Positions 43,790-54,936 of a stretch of 64,000 nt of DNA are shown here, one piece after another; positions within the stretch are counted from its first letter, which is position 1; every line of letters starts with the position of its first letter. The stretch comes from Cepaea nemoralis. Lineage: Eukaryota; Mollusca; Gastropoda; Stylommatophora; Helicidae. The position numbers and the translations under genes are program-made. A model generated the notes under the pieces. The model made no database searches, was not told the origin of the DNA, and saw nothing but the letters and a program-made list of their open reading frames with translations. The DNA lies in assembly GCA_014155875.1 (NCBI GenBank), contig JACEFZ010018349.1:682001-746000 (forward strand), read 5' to 3'.

Positions 43790-45389
43790 GCTAGGCTGAA
43801 AAGCTGACAGGAGAAAACAGAGTCACTGAACATTGAAAGAGACACGAGGAAGTCGTGGAACCTAATAAAACAACTTAACAATGAGGGCACATGGAGAAAC
43901 TCAAAAATTGCACTACATAAAGAAGGAAACATCTTAACAGGAAAGCAAGCAGCTGACCATTTTGCGCACTCATTCGCACAAGATAACAATATCGAAATTA
44001 GTCCAGAGAAACAACAAGAGATTCGAGAGAAATGGCAACATACAGGGCAGAAAAAAATAATACAAGAGATTCTGGAGACACCTATCACAATCCGAATCAG
44101 CGAACTGGAGCTAGCCATATCAAAACTGAAAATAAGAAAGTCACCAGGAGCTGATGGTATCTCCAGTTAAATTATCAAGCAATTAGCAAAGCTGTTGCAG
44201 ATCTTCAATAACAGCTGGACTTTAGGCAGTTTTCTACAAGTCTTGAGAGAAGCAGTCATGATACCCCTCCTAAAATCAGGGAAAGACGTAGCCTCCAGCT
44301 ACAGACCAATTAGTCTCACCAGCTGTCTCTGCAAAGCAAAATAATGAAGCGCACCATCAATCACAGTCTGCAGTGGTACATTGAAAGTGGAAACATCCTT
44401 GTGCCACAGCAGGCAGGCTTTAGGCAGTGCTACTCTACGGAAGATCAGACAACCTACCTCTCTCAAGAAATTGAGGATGCATCATAAGAGAAAAATCTGG
44501 TGCTTACGGCATGGATAGATCTGAAGAAAGCCTTTGACAAAGTCTGGAAAGAAGGTCTGATGAAGAAACTGAGAAACTGTAAAGTTAATGGAATAATGTA
44601 CCAATGGGTAAAAGCATACTTGCACAACACAAGAGCCCGAGTACAGATAGACGGACTCGAGAGCAAGAAAGTTATACTGTGTCACGATGTTCCCCAGGGC
44701 GAAGTCTTGTCCCCCACACTTTTTCTAATTTTCATCAATGATCTTGTTGCTAATCACCCGCATGGAATTAAAGCGGCAATGTACGCTGATTACCTGGTTC
44801 TATGGAGCACAAATGAACATGCATCAGTGGCCGCCAGATTGCTACAAAGAGCTGTAGATGCATTTGTTGCATGGACAAACAAAGTGTGTGTCAGCATAAA
44901 CACTGACAAGTGCAGCATCACTCTATTTACCCTCTCTCCAAAACAAAAGGCAGTGATCATCCAGATAAATGAAATACCCCTAAGAGAAGATGAAGAACCA
45001 AAATACCTTGGAGTAACACTTGATGACAGGCTGACATGGAGAAAGCACACCAACAAAGCAGTAGCAAAAGCCAGAAAGAAAACTAAGTGGAACCATATGG
45101 GGAGCCAGTGGAAAAATACTTAGCAAAGTTTATCAATAAAGCATACGAGCACACCTATAATACGGATCAATTGCGTGGTGTTCAGTTTAAAAAAATCACA
45201 CTAGAAGAGCTGAACAAGGTGCAAAATCAAGCACTTAGAGTCACCACAGAAGGGATGAGATCAACCCCTATAGTGGAGAACACAAGCAAGCAAGCAGTAA
45301 CACTGGGTCGGGAGTGCAGAGAATGGACAGCAGGCCGCACAGAGGTTTAGGTACAACAACGGTTCCAGAGTAACACACATCAAGAGACA

Positions 45390-46049
45390 TAGTTTTTTTT
45401 TGGCGCTCGCTCGCTTTGAACTCAAGCGTAGTCTATACACACTATTGTGATAGTAGTGATAGACTGAATATTGCGTGTGGGTTAGCTTTCCTTATTAACA
45501 GTGTCCCTCGCCATCTGGCGAACCCACTCCGACTTCAGAGATACTTGTAATTAACGTCCCCATGCGGGAGTACAAGGAAATGAGCGGGCTGACAAGCTCG
45601 CAGGTGAGGCTACTGTGGAGGGCGGACGTGCCATGGACCAGGCTGACATTCTGAATGCTCTACGAGAAGTGAGACTTTTGCAAGAACCAAGTGATGACTG
45701 TGAATCTACAACAATGGCCAGACTGCGGGAGCAGCAAATTAAAAGAGGGGTGGCCAAACAAGAACACTACGCAGGAAGCCAAAGAAGATTGATAAACCAA
45801 CACAGAACTGGCGTCGTTAGCCGCTACACGCTGCGGGATTTGCTGAGGAGGGGATCCGAGCACTTATGGACTGAATGGTCCGATGTGCAACAAGGATGAT
45901 CTGTCGACTAACGTCCCCAAGTCAAGGACGACAGGTCAACATTTTAGTCCAGCTGTCCGGTGTAGGGGATGAACCGCTAACCCCGACATCAGAACACCGG
46001 GTGTTTAAGAACACCGTTCTTATCCATTCGGTCATGCGGACCTGCGGGT
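45390..46049 (-). mobile_element. SINE-A inserted in LINE-I, itself interrupted
   Basis: The left part 45390-45561 starts with a T run and CGCTCGCTCGCTTTGAACTC. The right part 45909-46049 ends CATTCGGTCATGCGGACCTG. Between them lies a LINE fragment with TAACGTCCCC at both junctions. GACATAG at the left and GACGTAG at the right of the SINE could be an eroded target-site duplication in LINE-I. Confidence 0.85.
45562..45908 (+). mobile_element. 347-bp LINE 3' fragment nested in SINE-A, 10-bp target-site duplication
   Basis: TAACGTCCCC at 45552-45561 and 45909-45918 flanks a segment reading GNERADKLAGEA, then ADILNALREVRLLQEP and LRDLLRRGSEHLW. This is the C-terminal end of an RNase H LINE related to LINE-I. 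It is 5'-truncated inside the GHxGxxGNExAD motif. Confidence 0.9.
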
Positions 46050-46889
46050 GACGTAGTGATCTACACCGATGGGTCAGTGGTGAGAAACAATCGCAGTGAC
46101 TGGGGTTTCATCGCAAAGGCTAATGGACGATGCTTGAAAAAAATGAGAGTCTGGCATATGAGACCACGACCTCCAGCATGAGAATGGAGGTGGAAGCAAT
46201 CACAGCGGCATTCCGTTGGTTAGAGGAGACCGCAGAAACACACATTGCATTCATTACGGACTCATGGTGTATGCAAAATAAGATGGTGAACGGAACGTTT
46301 CAAATGGAATGGCTATCTTCGCTTCAGAGGTCACAGATTGCTAGAATTGTATGGGTTTTATGCCCTGGCCATGTGAGAGTGTGGAGGAATGAACAGGCTG
46401 ATAGGCTGGCGGGGAATACACCTCTATGGACAAGGAAGAGGTGGTCGAGCACCTGTGGAACCATGTGGAGCAGACAGGGTAGCAGATTGAGAACCCGTAT
46501 GTTGAAAGGCAGAGGGAAGACAAGAAGAATTTTCAATCAGATAGCTGTAGGAACGATTACTAACTTGACTCTTCGCTTGCTGTTGAACGAGGGGGCGAAG
46601 CGCGTATGGGAATTTCTGAGTGCAGTGATGTCAGTTCTTAGCTCAACTCAACTCAACTCTACTTTTTTTATCGGACCAACTTGGCCTACCGGTTAAGTAG
46701 AAGTTGCACCATTGCATCATGCATAATGAACACTACAATAACAAAATGCCATCCGAAAATCCACAATCGCAGCCAAACCGTGACGGGAGTCGCAGACGGT
46801 AGAGTGTGAAACCGCACAAGGGACGCTTTCTGTTGCAGAATGAAAAGTAATAGGAATGAAGGAATCAGACCACTAACAATGGTGACAGC

Positions 46890-48452
46890 AGTGTGGAAGA
46901 TTTAGCTTCTTCATTAGAGTGTGCAAAAATGCAGTTTCTGTAGCCATGGATGGAGTCAGTGCAAAGAAGACAAGATAGCATAGGTGTCTATTGTGGTAAA
47001 ACGAACCACGGATGTGGAAACACATGCCGAGCAGTCTGCGAGAGAAGCCGGCTTTCTCCCTAAAAAGTTAAAGGTGTCTTGGTAGTGAAGCCAGCCATGG
47101 TGCACCGGGTGCATACTTTCGCCTTCCTGGGGACAGGGTGATTTTCGGTCAGGCACATATAGTGGCCTTTTGTAGGACAATTGAAGCACTGTCTCAAAAC
47201 TGGCATAAACGGTGCTAATGGAAATAACACCAGGAGAAATACACCTACAGACACAGAGCAGTGAATGCTTTTCACACTATACCAGCACTTAATCCTCTCA
47301 GTGATTGATTATGGACTAGGACTGCTCACTGTCTCAAAGAGTCAGCTGGTGAAATTAGAGCGCATACAGATCGATGCTATGCGAGTGATTCTGGGATGCA
47401 CCAGAGACACCCCAGTTGTGTGTATGCGTTACATCCTCGGTTTGCCGACTGTCGCAGGTAGTCTCAAGGTGATGCAGGCAAAGGCATACCTCAGAGTAGC
47501 TGCAGACACAGATCACCCGTTGCATGAGGCGCTGGACGCAGTTAAGGGTCAGCGACTGATAAGAGGGAAATCATGGATGGCTCTGGCGGAGGATATGATC
47601 AGACAGGTGTGCCCCTTGGAGAACATTAGGAGAGGAGTGGGTCAGAGTGCCAGCCGAGCAGTCAGACTTGTGCAGAGTTATAATCACATTAAGCCGGGAG
47701 TGCAGAGAATGGCCAGCAGGGGCCACGGAAGTGGAAATCCAGCAACTAATTCAGGATAATGCTCGCTCGGGTGATGTGATTATCTACACAGATGGGTCGG
47801 TGTTGAGAGGTAGGAGAAGTGCCTGGGGGTTCTTAGCAAACGCTAATGGTCGACGTTTGGCGCAGGAGAACCTGGCATATGATACCACAACATCTAGCTT
47901 AAGAATGGAGGTGGAGGCGGTCAGTGCAGCTTTCCGCTGGATAGAGAATATCGATACACACACACACACATCGTGATTGCAACTGACTCAGAAAGCATGC
48001 TGAGTAGGGTGAGGACAGGCAGGCTTCGTGCAGAGTGGCTTGCTTCGCTTCGGAAGTCACGGGTGACAAGCATCTTCTGGATCTTTTCTCCGGGGCATGC
48101 TGGTGTGCTGGGGAATGAACAGGCGGCCAGATTGGCTGGTTCGGCAAAACTTGGTGGAGTATTTATGCATGACAAAGGAGACGTGGTTGCGGCCTTGTGG
48201 GAGCATGTGTACACCTCGGAGGAGCAAATGGATCACCATGGTCTGGCAAGAATGCGACAGCGAGGGGTGACGAGGGGATCTGGCCGACGATCGACGCTCA
48301 GAGGAAAGGCGAGACGGACATATAATCAGATTGCTACTGGTACTATTAGTGTTGGAACTCTTCGCTGGCTGCTGAGGATGGGGACGGAGCGCTTATGGGA
48401 ATGCCCCGAATGCTGTGATGTCGGTTCCTAAATCAATCAATCAATCAATCAA
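46890..48452 (+). mobile_element. LINE-I copy 2 with apparently inverted 5' part
   Basis: From about 47265 the plus strand encodes the thumb region (VIDYGLGLLTVSKSQLVKLE), then RNase H: DVIIYTDGSVLRGRRSAWGF, SSLRMEVEAVSAAFRWIE, ATDSESM, FSPGHAGVLGNEQAARLAG. It ends TISVGTLRWLLRMG...ECPECCDVGS, stop, and an (AATC)n tail. The catalytic Asp, Glu, Asp and His-Asn positions of RNase H are present, but a (CA)n tract at 47955 shifts the frame. From 47275 down to 46890 the minus strand carries a gag-like Cys/His stretch (CFNCPTKGHYMC and further CxxC), typical of LINE ORF1, in opposite orientation. Confidence 0.82.
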
Positions 48453-49315
48453 AATACACCTACGAGTCATAACTCAAGTGCCCCCCCCCACCCCCAATGA
48501 GAGTAAAGAAGATAAAGAGGCCGATATATTCGTAGCAGAGTGGGATAGGGAGGGAGAGGTGACCCGGAGGAGATTACTTCTGACCATCTGAAGCCTCATG
48601 TCATGTTTGCTCCATAGTGAAATTTATACTACAAACAAATTAAGGTTAAGACAAATCTTTATTTTTTTTCTGCGGAGTAGCTATCAAACACTAACTTCCG
48701 GAACATGGTTCCCTTCTGCAAAGTTATTTAGCTAGGCATAACGGTTTTGTCAATGCGGACACGCTTAGAATAAATTAGAACTATTCATTTAGGTGAGGAA
48801 AATCCGAATTTTTTTAGTGTATGTTTTTGCATTTGTTGTTTACTTAATGTTATGTAACACTGTTTTTGGATTTTAGCTTTTTCTAGAGCATTGAATTTTT
48901 GTTTGTTGTTAACAACACAACTGTTTCAATGTTTCTTCATTTATCAGTCAGTGTTGTGAATGTGAGTTTGCGGCGGTGAGTCTGTGAGTGAATTAAGGTA
49001 AGGCAAATCAAGTTTAAGAGTGTCGACTGTAGTTGTCCCCTTTTAAGCACATGACATTGCGATATGAATCATTGACTGACATGTTATAAATTACACCAAC
49101 AAGTAGGGGTTGTTAAATACACCATTACAAGTAAAGTAAAGTAATTTAATTTCTAACCTTTTAAGTTAAATAAAAGTAAACTAAAAGTGTAATGCCAGTC
49201 TGGTAACTAAACACTAAACTGTCTACTAAATTTCATTAGCAGATCATATTTAAAAGATCTAGCTACATTCTAACACATAATTTAGCATTAGTTCAAGTTT
49301 TCCATTTGTCTGCAT
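48453..49315. other. No gene recognised
   Basis: AT-rich, with a C run at 48480. The promoter of the NFRKB-like gene could lie between here and 52143, but no clear signal was seen. Confidence 0.4.
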
Positions 49316-49875
49316 ATCTTCTTCTGCATTCATCGGGAGTTTCTTTTCGGACGTGATTGTGTGCCTGTTTAACAGCAGAGCTGCGTTCTTGCGCCGTTAG
49401 GCCAACACATCCGACTTCTGCGGGCATTTGTTGACCAGGTTAACCTTCCCCGGGGGTTTCGTAAGACATTTAACTCTCACTGTTGTGGTGTTATCCCCCA
49501 TCCCAGCTGGCCCATTTAGAACAGCCAAAGACATAATGGTCAGCCCTCAAGGGAAGGCAGGGGCAGACCATGGGCATTCCCCGCCATCCAAGGAGGCTTC
49601 CATAATTGCAGAGCCGACATATATAGCAATTTGGTACTGAGCTCACCCAAGGAATCGTCACTTCCTGCACATGGCTGCTTAGCCTCACTTCCGTATATTG
49701 GGCCTTCCGTTCACAACAGGCTGTTCCTCCGGAAACCAGAAGAATGCAGTCTGCAGATAACATCCACACAGTGAGCTTTCGATTCGGACTTTCCACTAAT
49801 GGATTTGCTATCCAAGCAGATATTCCGTTTCGTGCCACTAGGACACTTTTTTCATCTTTGATGACTCCCACACAA
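49316..49875 (-). mobile_element. Element D copy, 5'-truncated
   Basis: Left edge TCTTCTTCTGCATTCATCGG. D blocks GTTAGGCCAACACATCCGAC and GAGGCTTCCATAATTGCAGA follow. It resembles the copy at 5250 but without the internal duplication. Confidence 0.83.
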
Positions 49876-50436
49876 TTTGTCTGCATATTATTATTATCAA
49901 TTCGTTACATGTTATATAATCTCACAAAAGTGTTCCCTTGATTGCGCACACTCACTATCCTATACTACGTAACTATGCTATTGAAGGTTTATCCATGTGA
50001 AAGCTGCCTCCCAAGTGACCAGGGCAATAAATTCATCATGATCATAGCATCTGGAGGTTAGTTGCGCTCATGAAAAGCATCCATACATTTCATAGGTGGC
50101 TACTTTTCAGACTTTTCACCATCTTATTGACAGTGACTTTGGCATAATTATTTAAATTATTGGATGGGAGTCATTTAGAGGCTGCATTACTATGTTGAAT
50201 ATTGTGGTTGTGGTCTTATAAATCTTGCTCTGCTCTTCAACAATTATACCCTGCAGTCTGGAATTATTTCTCCATCCTGAGCTACTCCATACTATGTAGC
50301 ACAGATCCATCAGTGTAAATAATGAAATAAAAATCACTGGCATAATTAGATAACATTTGATGAATTTCTATCCCAGCTTGCAGGCGATGCCAATAGCAAT
50401 TTGCACATTTTCATGGTATAGTTTATCCAGCCTTCT
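49876..50436. other. No gene recognised
   Basis: AT-rich. CTGAGCTACTCCATACTATG near 50278 recalls LINE-R-type RNase H text in minus orientation, but the similarity is weak. Confidence 0.35.
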
Positions 50437-50990
50437 TCTGTCCTTTATTCCCCTATTGAGGCATAAGCCATCAGCCATCTAACACCAAGCTGTCCTATAT
50501 TTTGCTATCTCCTATAGCTCCTTTATATTCTCTCCATATTATTCACCTGTCATCTAATTCTCTTCTCCGAGTGTTTTTACGTCTCCCTCTTTATCATTTG
50601 CCGGCTCCGTGGCGAAGGGGATACAGACACAGTTCATAATCCCACATACCGCGTTCGAAACACAGCTGTGCTGGTTTTTTATGAAATGGTATGGGTGCCA
50701 GTCGTTCAGAAAGCAGTGGCAAACTAATGAACATAAACTTGCACAGGAATCATGAACAGCCAAAAACTGCTGGGGTTGACTGCTACATCCTGCAAATGAT
50801 TTGCAAGTAACTTTAATTCATTACAAACTGTTTTTTCTTCTCTGATAACACTTATGATTTTTCTCATGTAGTGTTTGTGTATAAGAATATTAATTTCTAG
50901 CCCAGTTTGCATTCACTTTCTTCTTTCTTCTATTACCCTGAATGTTTCCTCTGTGATATATCTCTATTCTTTTGCCTTTTTTAGAAATCA
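50437..50990 (-). mobile_element. RTE-like LINE fragment split by SINE-B
   Basis: Left part TTGAGGCATAAGCCATCAGC...CCTATATTTTGCTATCTCC and right part TTCTCATGTAGTGTTTG match the family at 25310 and 61498. SINE-B (50604-50815) sits between: GCCGGCTCCGTGGCGAAGGG, CGTTCGAAACACAGCTGTGC, CCAGTCGTTCAGAAAGCAGT. Confidence 0.65.
50604..50815 (+). mobile_element. SINE-B inserted in an RTE-like fragment
   Basis: Plus-orientation copy with a slightly shortened middle. No certain target-site duplication was identified. Confidence 0.8.
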
Positions 50991-51416
50991 TGTTTTGTGC
51001 TGATTTTATGTGACTAGCTCATCAGGAGTCATTTGCCAAATGGTTTATTAAAATAAAATGCTAGCACCATATGCACAGTGTGCCTTAAGTTGTGTAAAAA
51101 GGGTGTTTTACTTATTTTTTAACTTATAAATCTACAGTTGTGTGTGTGATCAATTTCTTTCTTTCTGTCTTCTTGATTTTTAAATGAAGATGCATTTTTT
51201 TACTTTTTATTATGATCGTTGCAAATTTTCTGTAGTTTCCTCTAATGTTTTGCTATTAAGACAGAGTGAAGTTAAAAATAGAACCCTTTTTCATGCCTTG
51301 AGATGTATTGGGCATATTGTTCTATCCCTATGTTTTTTATAGACCATTCAGTATTCGATTGATGATTTGGTTAATATCATGCTGGTTGCTTTTACTTTCC
51401 AGCACCTTTTCTGGTA

Positions 51417-51627
51417 CTGGAAGGCCCCACGTCTATACGTCGCTTTGGTTTATGTCATATCGCTGTAATGTCATCGTCACAGTGTGACATAACTTCACTT
51501 TACGTCGCTAGTTCTGCCATAACGTCGTCACCTGTGTATACACCTGTATAGTGTTTTGCTATACGTCGTTTCACGTAAAGTTGCGTTTTCCAAGAACGTA
51601 AACCAGATGTTAACTGGAGCCTTCCAG
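51417..51627. mobile_element. Small pogo/Tigger-like inverted-repeat element (MITE)
   Basis: 211 bp flanked by TA on both sides. Termini CTGGAAGGCCCCA and CTGGAAGGCTCCA (right end read in reverse) match at 12 of 13 positions. Sub-terminal text of the type TATACGTCGCTTTGGTTTAT and GTTTACGTTCTTGGAAAACG is typical of pogo/Tigger ends. It has no coding capacity. Confidence 0.72.
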
Positions 51628-51760
51628 TACAATCTGTAGACTCGGGTTGACCTCATAGGCCTGGTAAAAAAATGTGCTATAAGATTTGAACACATGACAA
51701 CCATGCCGGTAGGCAGGATTGCTCGCCACTGTGCTGCTGCATCTCCCATATCAAGACAGT
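51628..51760 (-). mobile_element. SINE head remnant
   Basis: TAAGATTTGAACACATGACA (reverse box B) and GGATTGCTCGCCACTGTGCT (reverse box A) indicate a tRNA-derived SINE remnant related to SINE-C. Confidence 0.5.
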
Positions 51761-52059
51761 TTATTTGGCGTTTGCTCGCTTTGAACTCAAGCATAGTTCA
51801 TACATATTCTACTATGTCTAGTGCACTAGACTGATTTGTGTGTGTAGATTAGCTTTCCCTATTATTACCAGTGTCCCTAGCTATTAGGCCAACCCACTCT
51901 TGACTTCTAAGGTATGAGTAATTTATGTCCCCAAGTCAAAGACGAGAAGTCAACATTTTAGTACCAACTGACCAGTGTAACTGTCTACCCACTACCTTGG
52001 CATCAGCACAATGGAATTTATGAGTGAGTGCTCTTATCTATTCAGCCATGCTGACCTCC
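51761..52059 (-). mobile_element. SINE-A next to NFRKB first coding exon, 11-bp target-site duplication
   Basis: Flanked by ATCAAGACAGT (51750-51760) and ATCAAGGCAGT (52060-52070), one mismatch. It ends 84 bp before the exon acceptor at 52143. Confidence 0.85.
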
Positions 52060-52145
52060 ATCAAGGCAGTGTTGTCAGCATACGTTTTGTGTGTGTAATG
52101 ACATAATAACACATATAATCTGTATTGTAATTTTCTTCACCAGTC

Positions 52146-52292
52146 ATGGAGGAGTCTGATCAAGAAATGAGTGAAGACATGGACAGTGACAACGATGCAT
52201 GGGCGGCACTGATACCTGGCCCCGATGAACGCAGAGAGCAATGTCGACTAGGGAAAGATACACTTTTGCTGCCTGAGCTGTTCTTAGAAAAG
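52146..52292 (+). CDS. NFRKB: NFRKB-like INO80 subunit, first coding exon
   Basis: NFRKB is a metazoan subunit of the nuclear INO80 chromatin-remodelling complex; its N-terminal DEUBAD domain binds and inhibits the deubiquitinase UCH37. This exon encodes 49 residues: MEESDQEMSEDMDSDNDAWA, then a less acidic RREQCRLGKDTLLLPELFLE. The last part corresponds to human EDCLLGGTRVSLPEDLLED. The ATG is the first in the exon and is preceded by ttttcttcaccag, so a short non-coding exon lies upstream. The donor is AAG/GTGAGA, phase 0. The assignment rests mainly on the following exons. The acidic opening resembles the human N-terminus only in character. Confidence 0.85.
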
Positions 52293-53981
52293 GTGAGAAA
52301 ACTTTGAATTACCTTGGTAATGAAAGAGAAGGCGATTTTTTTAATTCCTAGAAAGTGGCATAAGTCGTCTTTTTGTGCATTGTAGTTAAGCCTAGACTTG
52401 TTAGTCATGTATGTGTTTTTGTGGTAAAGTGGTCAAGCAGTTTGCCTTGTGCAATAAAAGTCCTGGATTATTTTTCGAAATGCATCATTCTGACCATGAG
52501 TTCAACTTTTCAGAAGACACCTGTGTCGTTGGAGCTAAAGACTTTGTGCTCTAAATGATGCTTTCAGCAGGTGGCTTACCTTTCTGCGGCGAGACTGAGC
52601 CACATGGGGTGAAACAATGTGCAATGAAGTTAATCCCCTTGGCTGTAAGCCCCCTTAGTTATTTTGTGCTATCTGTTGATTCTCTTCAGTTTTTTTCTTG
52701 CCCAAACAATTGTTGACGTCATTGTAGCATTTTTGTTGTTGTTGTTGCGTATCCCTTACGGGACATTGCAATCAACACCAGCATTTTTCAGCTGCTGTTG
52801 ATGCACTAGGCAAGTGTTACGTTCAGTAGTTTGCCATTGCTTTCTGAACGACATTGTAGTATAGTGGATAGATAATACTCTTTCCTAGCAATGTAGCACT
52901 CTGAAGTAAGTCCGACGTTGAGATGGAATTTTCTTAATGACTGCATACAGTCCCTAAAACAAGTATCAGAAATTTTTCTGGGGAAAAATATAGCAATGAA
53001 AAGAACTGGTTGTTCACTCTCATAATATATCTAGTGACTTCACAGTCCTGTGACAATATCTCTCTTGGCATTAACTGTATCCGGTTGTTGATTTTAAATG
53101 AATAATTGTAATGTTAAAGTTAAGGGAACAATTGTAAACAGAATAAACAAATGGATATTCATCTTCAATTCTTGATATAGTTTATATTTCCTAGCACATG
53201 TTAAAATATTCTGTAAAAAGTTAGTTGTTTGACAACTATAGTTTAAGACACGAAGACACCACAAGATCAGCAATCATCATTTTTTGGCCACATCACATGA
53301 AGAGAAAAATTGGAACATATTGTGACAGTCAGTAAGACACTTGATGATGATGATGATGCTAGTGTAAAGCAGAGAAATTAATGCTTGATAAGATCAGAGT
53401 CAGACAGTTAAAATATTTTAGGTAAATAAAACCCTTTTGAAAGTTTTGCTTTGGGAAAAAGTGTAAGACAAGCATGCAAGAGGAGGATGTTGCATGCATG
53501 AGGACAATATCAAAGGTTGAACTGGAAGATGCCTGAGTGGACCACAACTATCTTCTTCTTGCTTCCTCAATCCCTTGTCTGGACATAGACCCAAAACCGA
53601 CTCACATCAAGCTGTCCTATCATTTGCTACTTCCTGCAACTCACACCATTTAGGACTTTGCAACTAAAGTTTTCTATGGTGTGGGGTAACCAGCCCCAAG
53701 ACCAACTCTCCTTAGTCACCTTTTATGACATGCATGGTAGGTAACAGCGTGAACTGTTATTTGCTTTCCTTAGGGGCCCCATAAACACATGGGTACAACA
53801 ATTTTTGAACCCATATCTTACGACCTGCATAGTAAGTTAGTGCTTGAGACTAATAACTGCTGACTGTCAGTGTGGAGATAGTACTAAATCATGTTACAAA
53901 TGATGATGATAGTGTATTGTACTTAAAGATGTCTTGTTTATGGATTGTCGTTGACAGTGTGTTATTTTAATGTTGTTACAG
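52293..53981. other. NFRKB intron 1 with repeat fragments
   Basis: Positions 52748-52855 are a partial minus SINE-B (CGTATCCCTTACGGGACATT). Positions 53270-53540 look like a worn RTE-like LINE tail, and 53560-53660 match the 25310 LINE family. Positions 53690-53770 carry TTTATGACATGCATGGTAGG, a motif repeated in diverged form near 10690 and 36040. No exon was found. Confidence 0.5.
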
Positions 53982-54059
53982 AAGCATATATTTATGTCAG
54001 TGCTGTCGCTGGATACCTGGGATACTGTCCTTACTGCGGAAGAAAGGGAGCGACTTGAG
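53982..54059 (+). CDS. NFRKB: NFRKB-like protein, exon 2 (DEUBAD start)
   Basis: Twenty-six codons: KHIFMSVLSLDTWDTVLTAE then ERERLE, matching human EIFFDVVSLSTWQEVLSDSQREHL at the start of the DEUBAD domain. Acceptor ttgttacag, donor GAG/GTATGT, phase 0 at both ends. Confidence 0.92.
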
Positions 54060-54880
54060 GTATGTTTTATATTTTGGTATAATGTCAACTGAGTATTAGG
54101 CTTAATGTTTGTTTTCTTTAGTTAGTTAGTCAACTGATCATCCTCACTGCACATTGCACTGTTCAGTCCTTAAGTGCTTGCTCATATCTCCTTCATTGTT
54201 TAGAGACCGATGACACTCTGTAATGGTTGACTATTCTTCTGTGAAAGATGATGTCAAATTTGAATCTCATTTTAAAGCAAATTTAGCATATCTTATAATT
54301 TGTAAAGTGAACTGCCTAAGGAGCCAAGATTTTTATGTATGAAGCACATTGTTTTTGCAGTAGGCAGGAGAAGCAACAAACAATGTAAAGTATCAAACTG
54401 ACAAGGAAATGTAAAGATTGTACATAATTATTTCTTTTGAGGTTTCAATTGGGACAGTGAAGCTGTTATAACATTCACAGTCTCTTAGCCTCGCCTGTCT
54501 AAGTTTACCTTACCTACAAATGAAAGCGGTGTTACTCACAGAAATCTGCTCTAAAATTGTGTTTAAATACCAGAGGCTTGCCAGATGGGACAGCAAACAA
54601 GGTAAAGCTGAAATCTACATTTCCTGCCTGCAAGAAGTAGCTCCCAATAGAGTTGGAGATCTGTCAACTGTGCATGTTTGAGTACTCAGTGTATTAACAA
54701 CAAATAGACACACATGAAACCACCTGATAGATTGTGCCTCAGTTTATGCGTGTCACAGAAACATTTATCTAATTTGTAAACTTGTGTAATGAGTGATTCA
54801 TGCTTTTCTGACATAAATTGCCCAAAGAAGAAGGAAGTTTTGTAGGCTTTATCATTTACTACCTTTATTTTATTAAACAG

Positions 54881-54936
54881 AGACTTCTACCATCTTTTTC
54901 TTCTAATGATGACACAGAGAAACGAGAGACTTTAAG
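54881..54936 (+). CDS. NFRKB: NFRKB-like protein, exon 3
   Basis: Eighteen codons plus two bases: RLLPSFSSNDDTEKRETL, matching human QFLPQFPEDSAEQQNELI. Acceptor tattaaacag, donor AG/GTAAGC. The split codon AG+G gives Arg with the next exon. Confidence 0.9.

Larger units (their letters stand above)
43790..46660 (+). mobile_element. LINE-I copy 1 (jockey/I-like, reverse transcriptase and RNase H), disrupted
   Basis: Readable parts in order: RT N-terminal region (KSPGADGIS at 44140, SYRPISLTSCLCK at 44300); an open segment 44500-45123 with AWIDLKKAFDKVWKEGL, VPQGEVLSPTLFLIFINDL and YADYLVLW; thumb region KYLGVTLDDRLTWRKH; then RNase H from VIYTDGSV (46050) through EVEAITAAFRWLEET and FITDSWCMQ to the C-terminus near 46620 and a (CTCAA)n tail. 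The catalytic YADD motif reads YADY, and stops and frameshifts separate the parts, so it is inactive. A SINE-A and a nested LINE fragment separate the RT from the RNase H. Confidence 0.88.

Noticed and set aside
44500..45123. 207-codon ORF as a host gene
   Set aside because: It is the reverse-transcriptase core of LINE-I with a mutated YADD motif and flanking stops.
47265..48431. ORFs of 152-164 codons as host genes
   Set aside because: They are thumb and RNase H parts of a LINE, ending in a simple tail.
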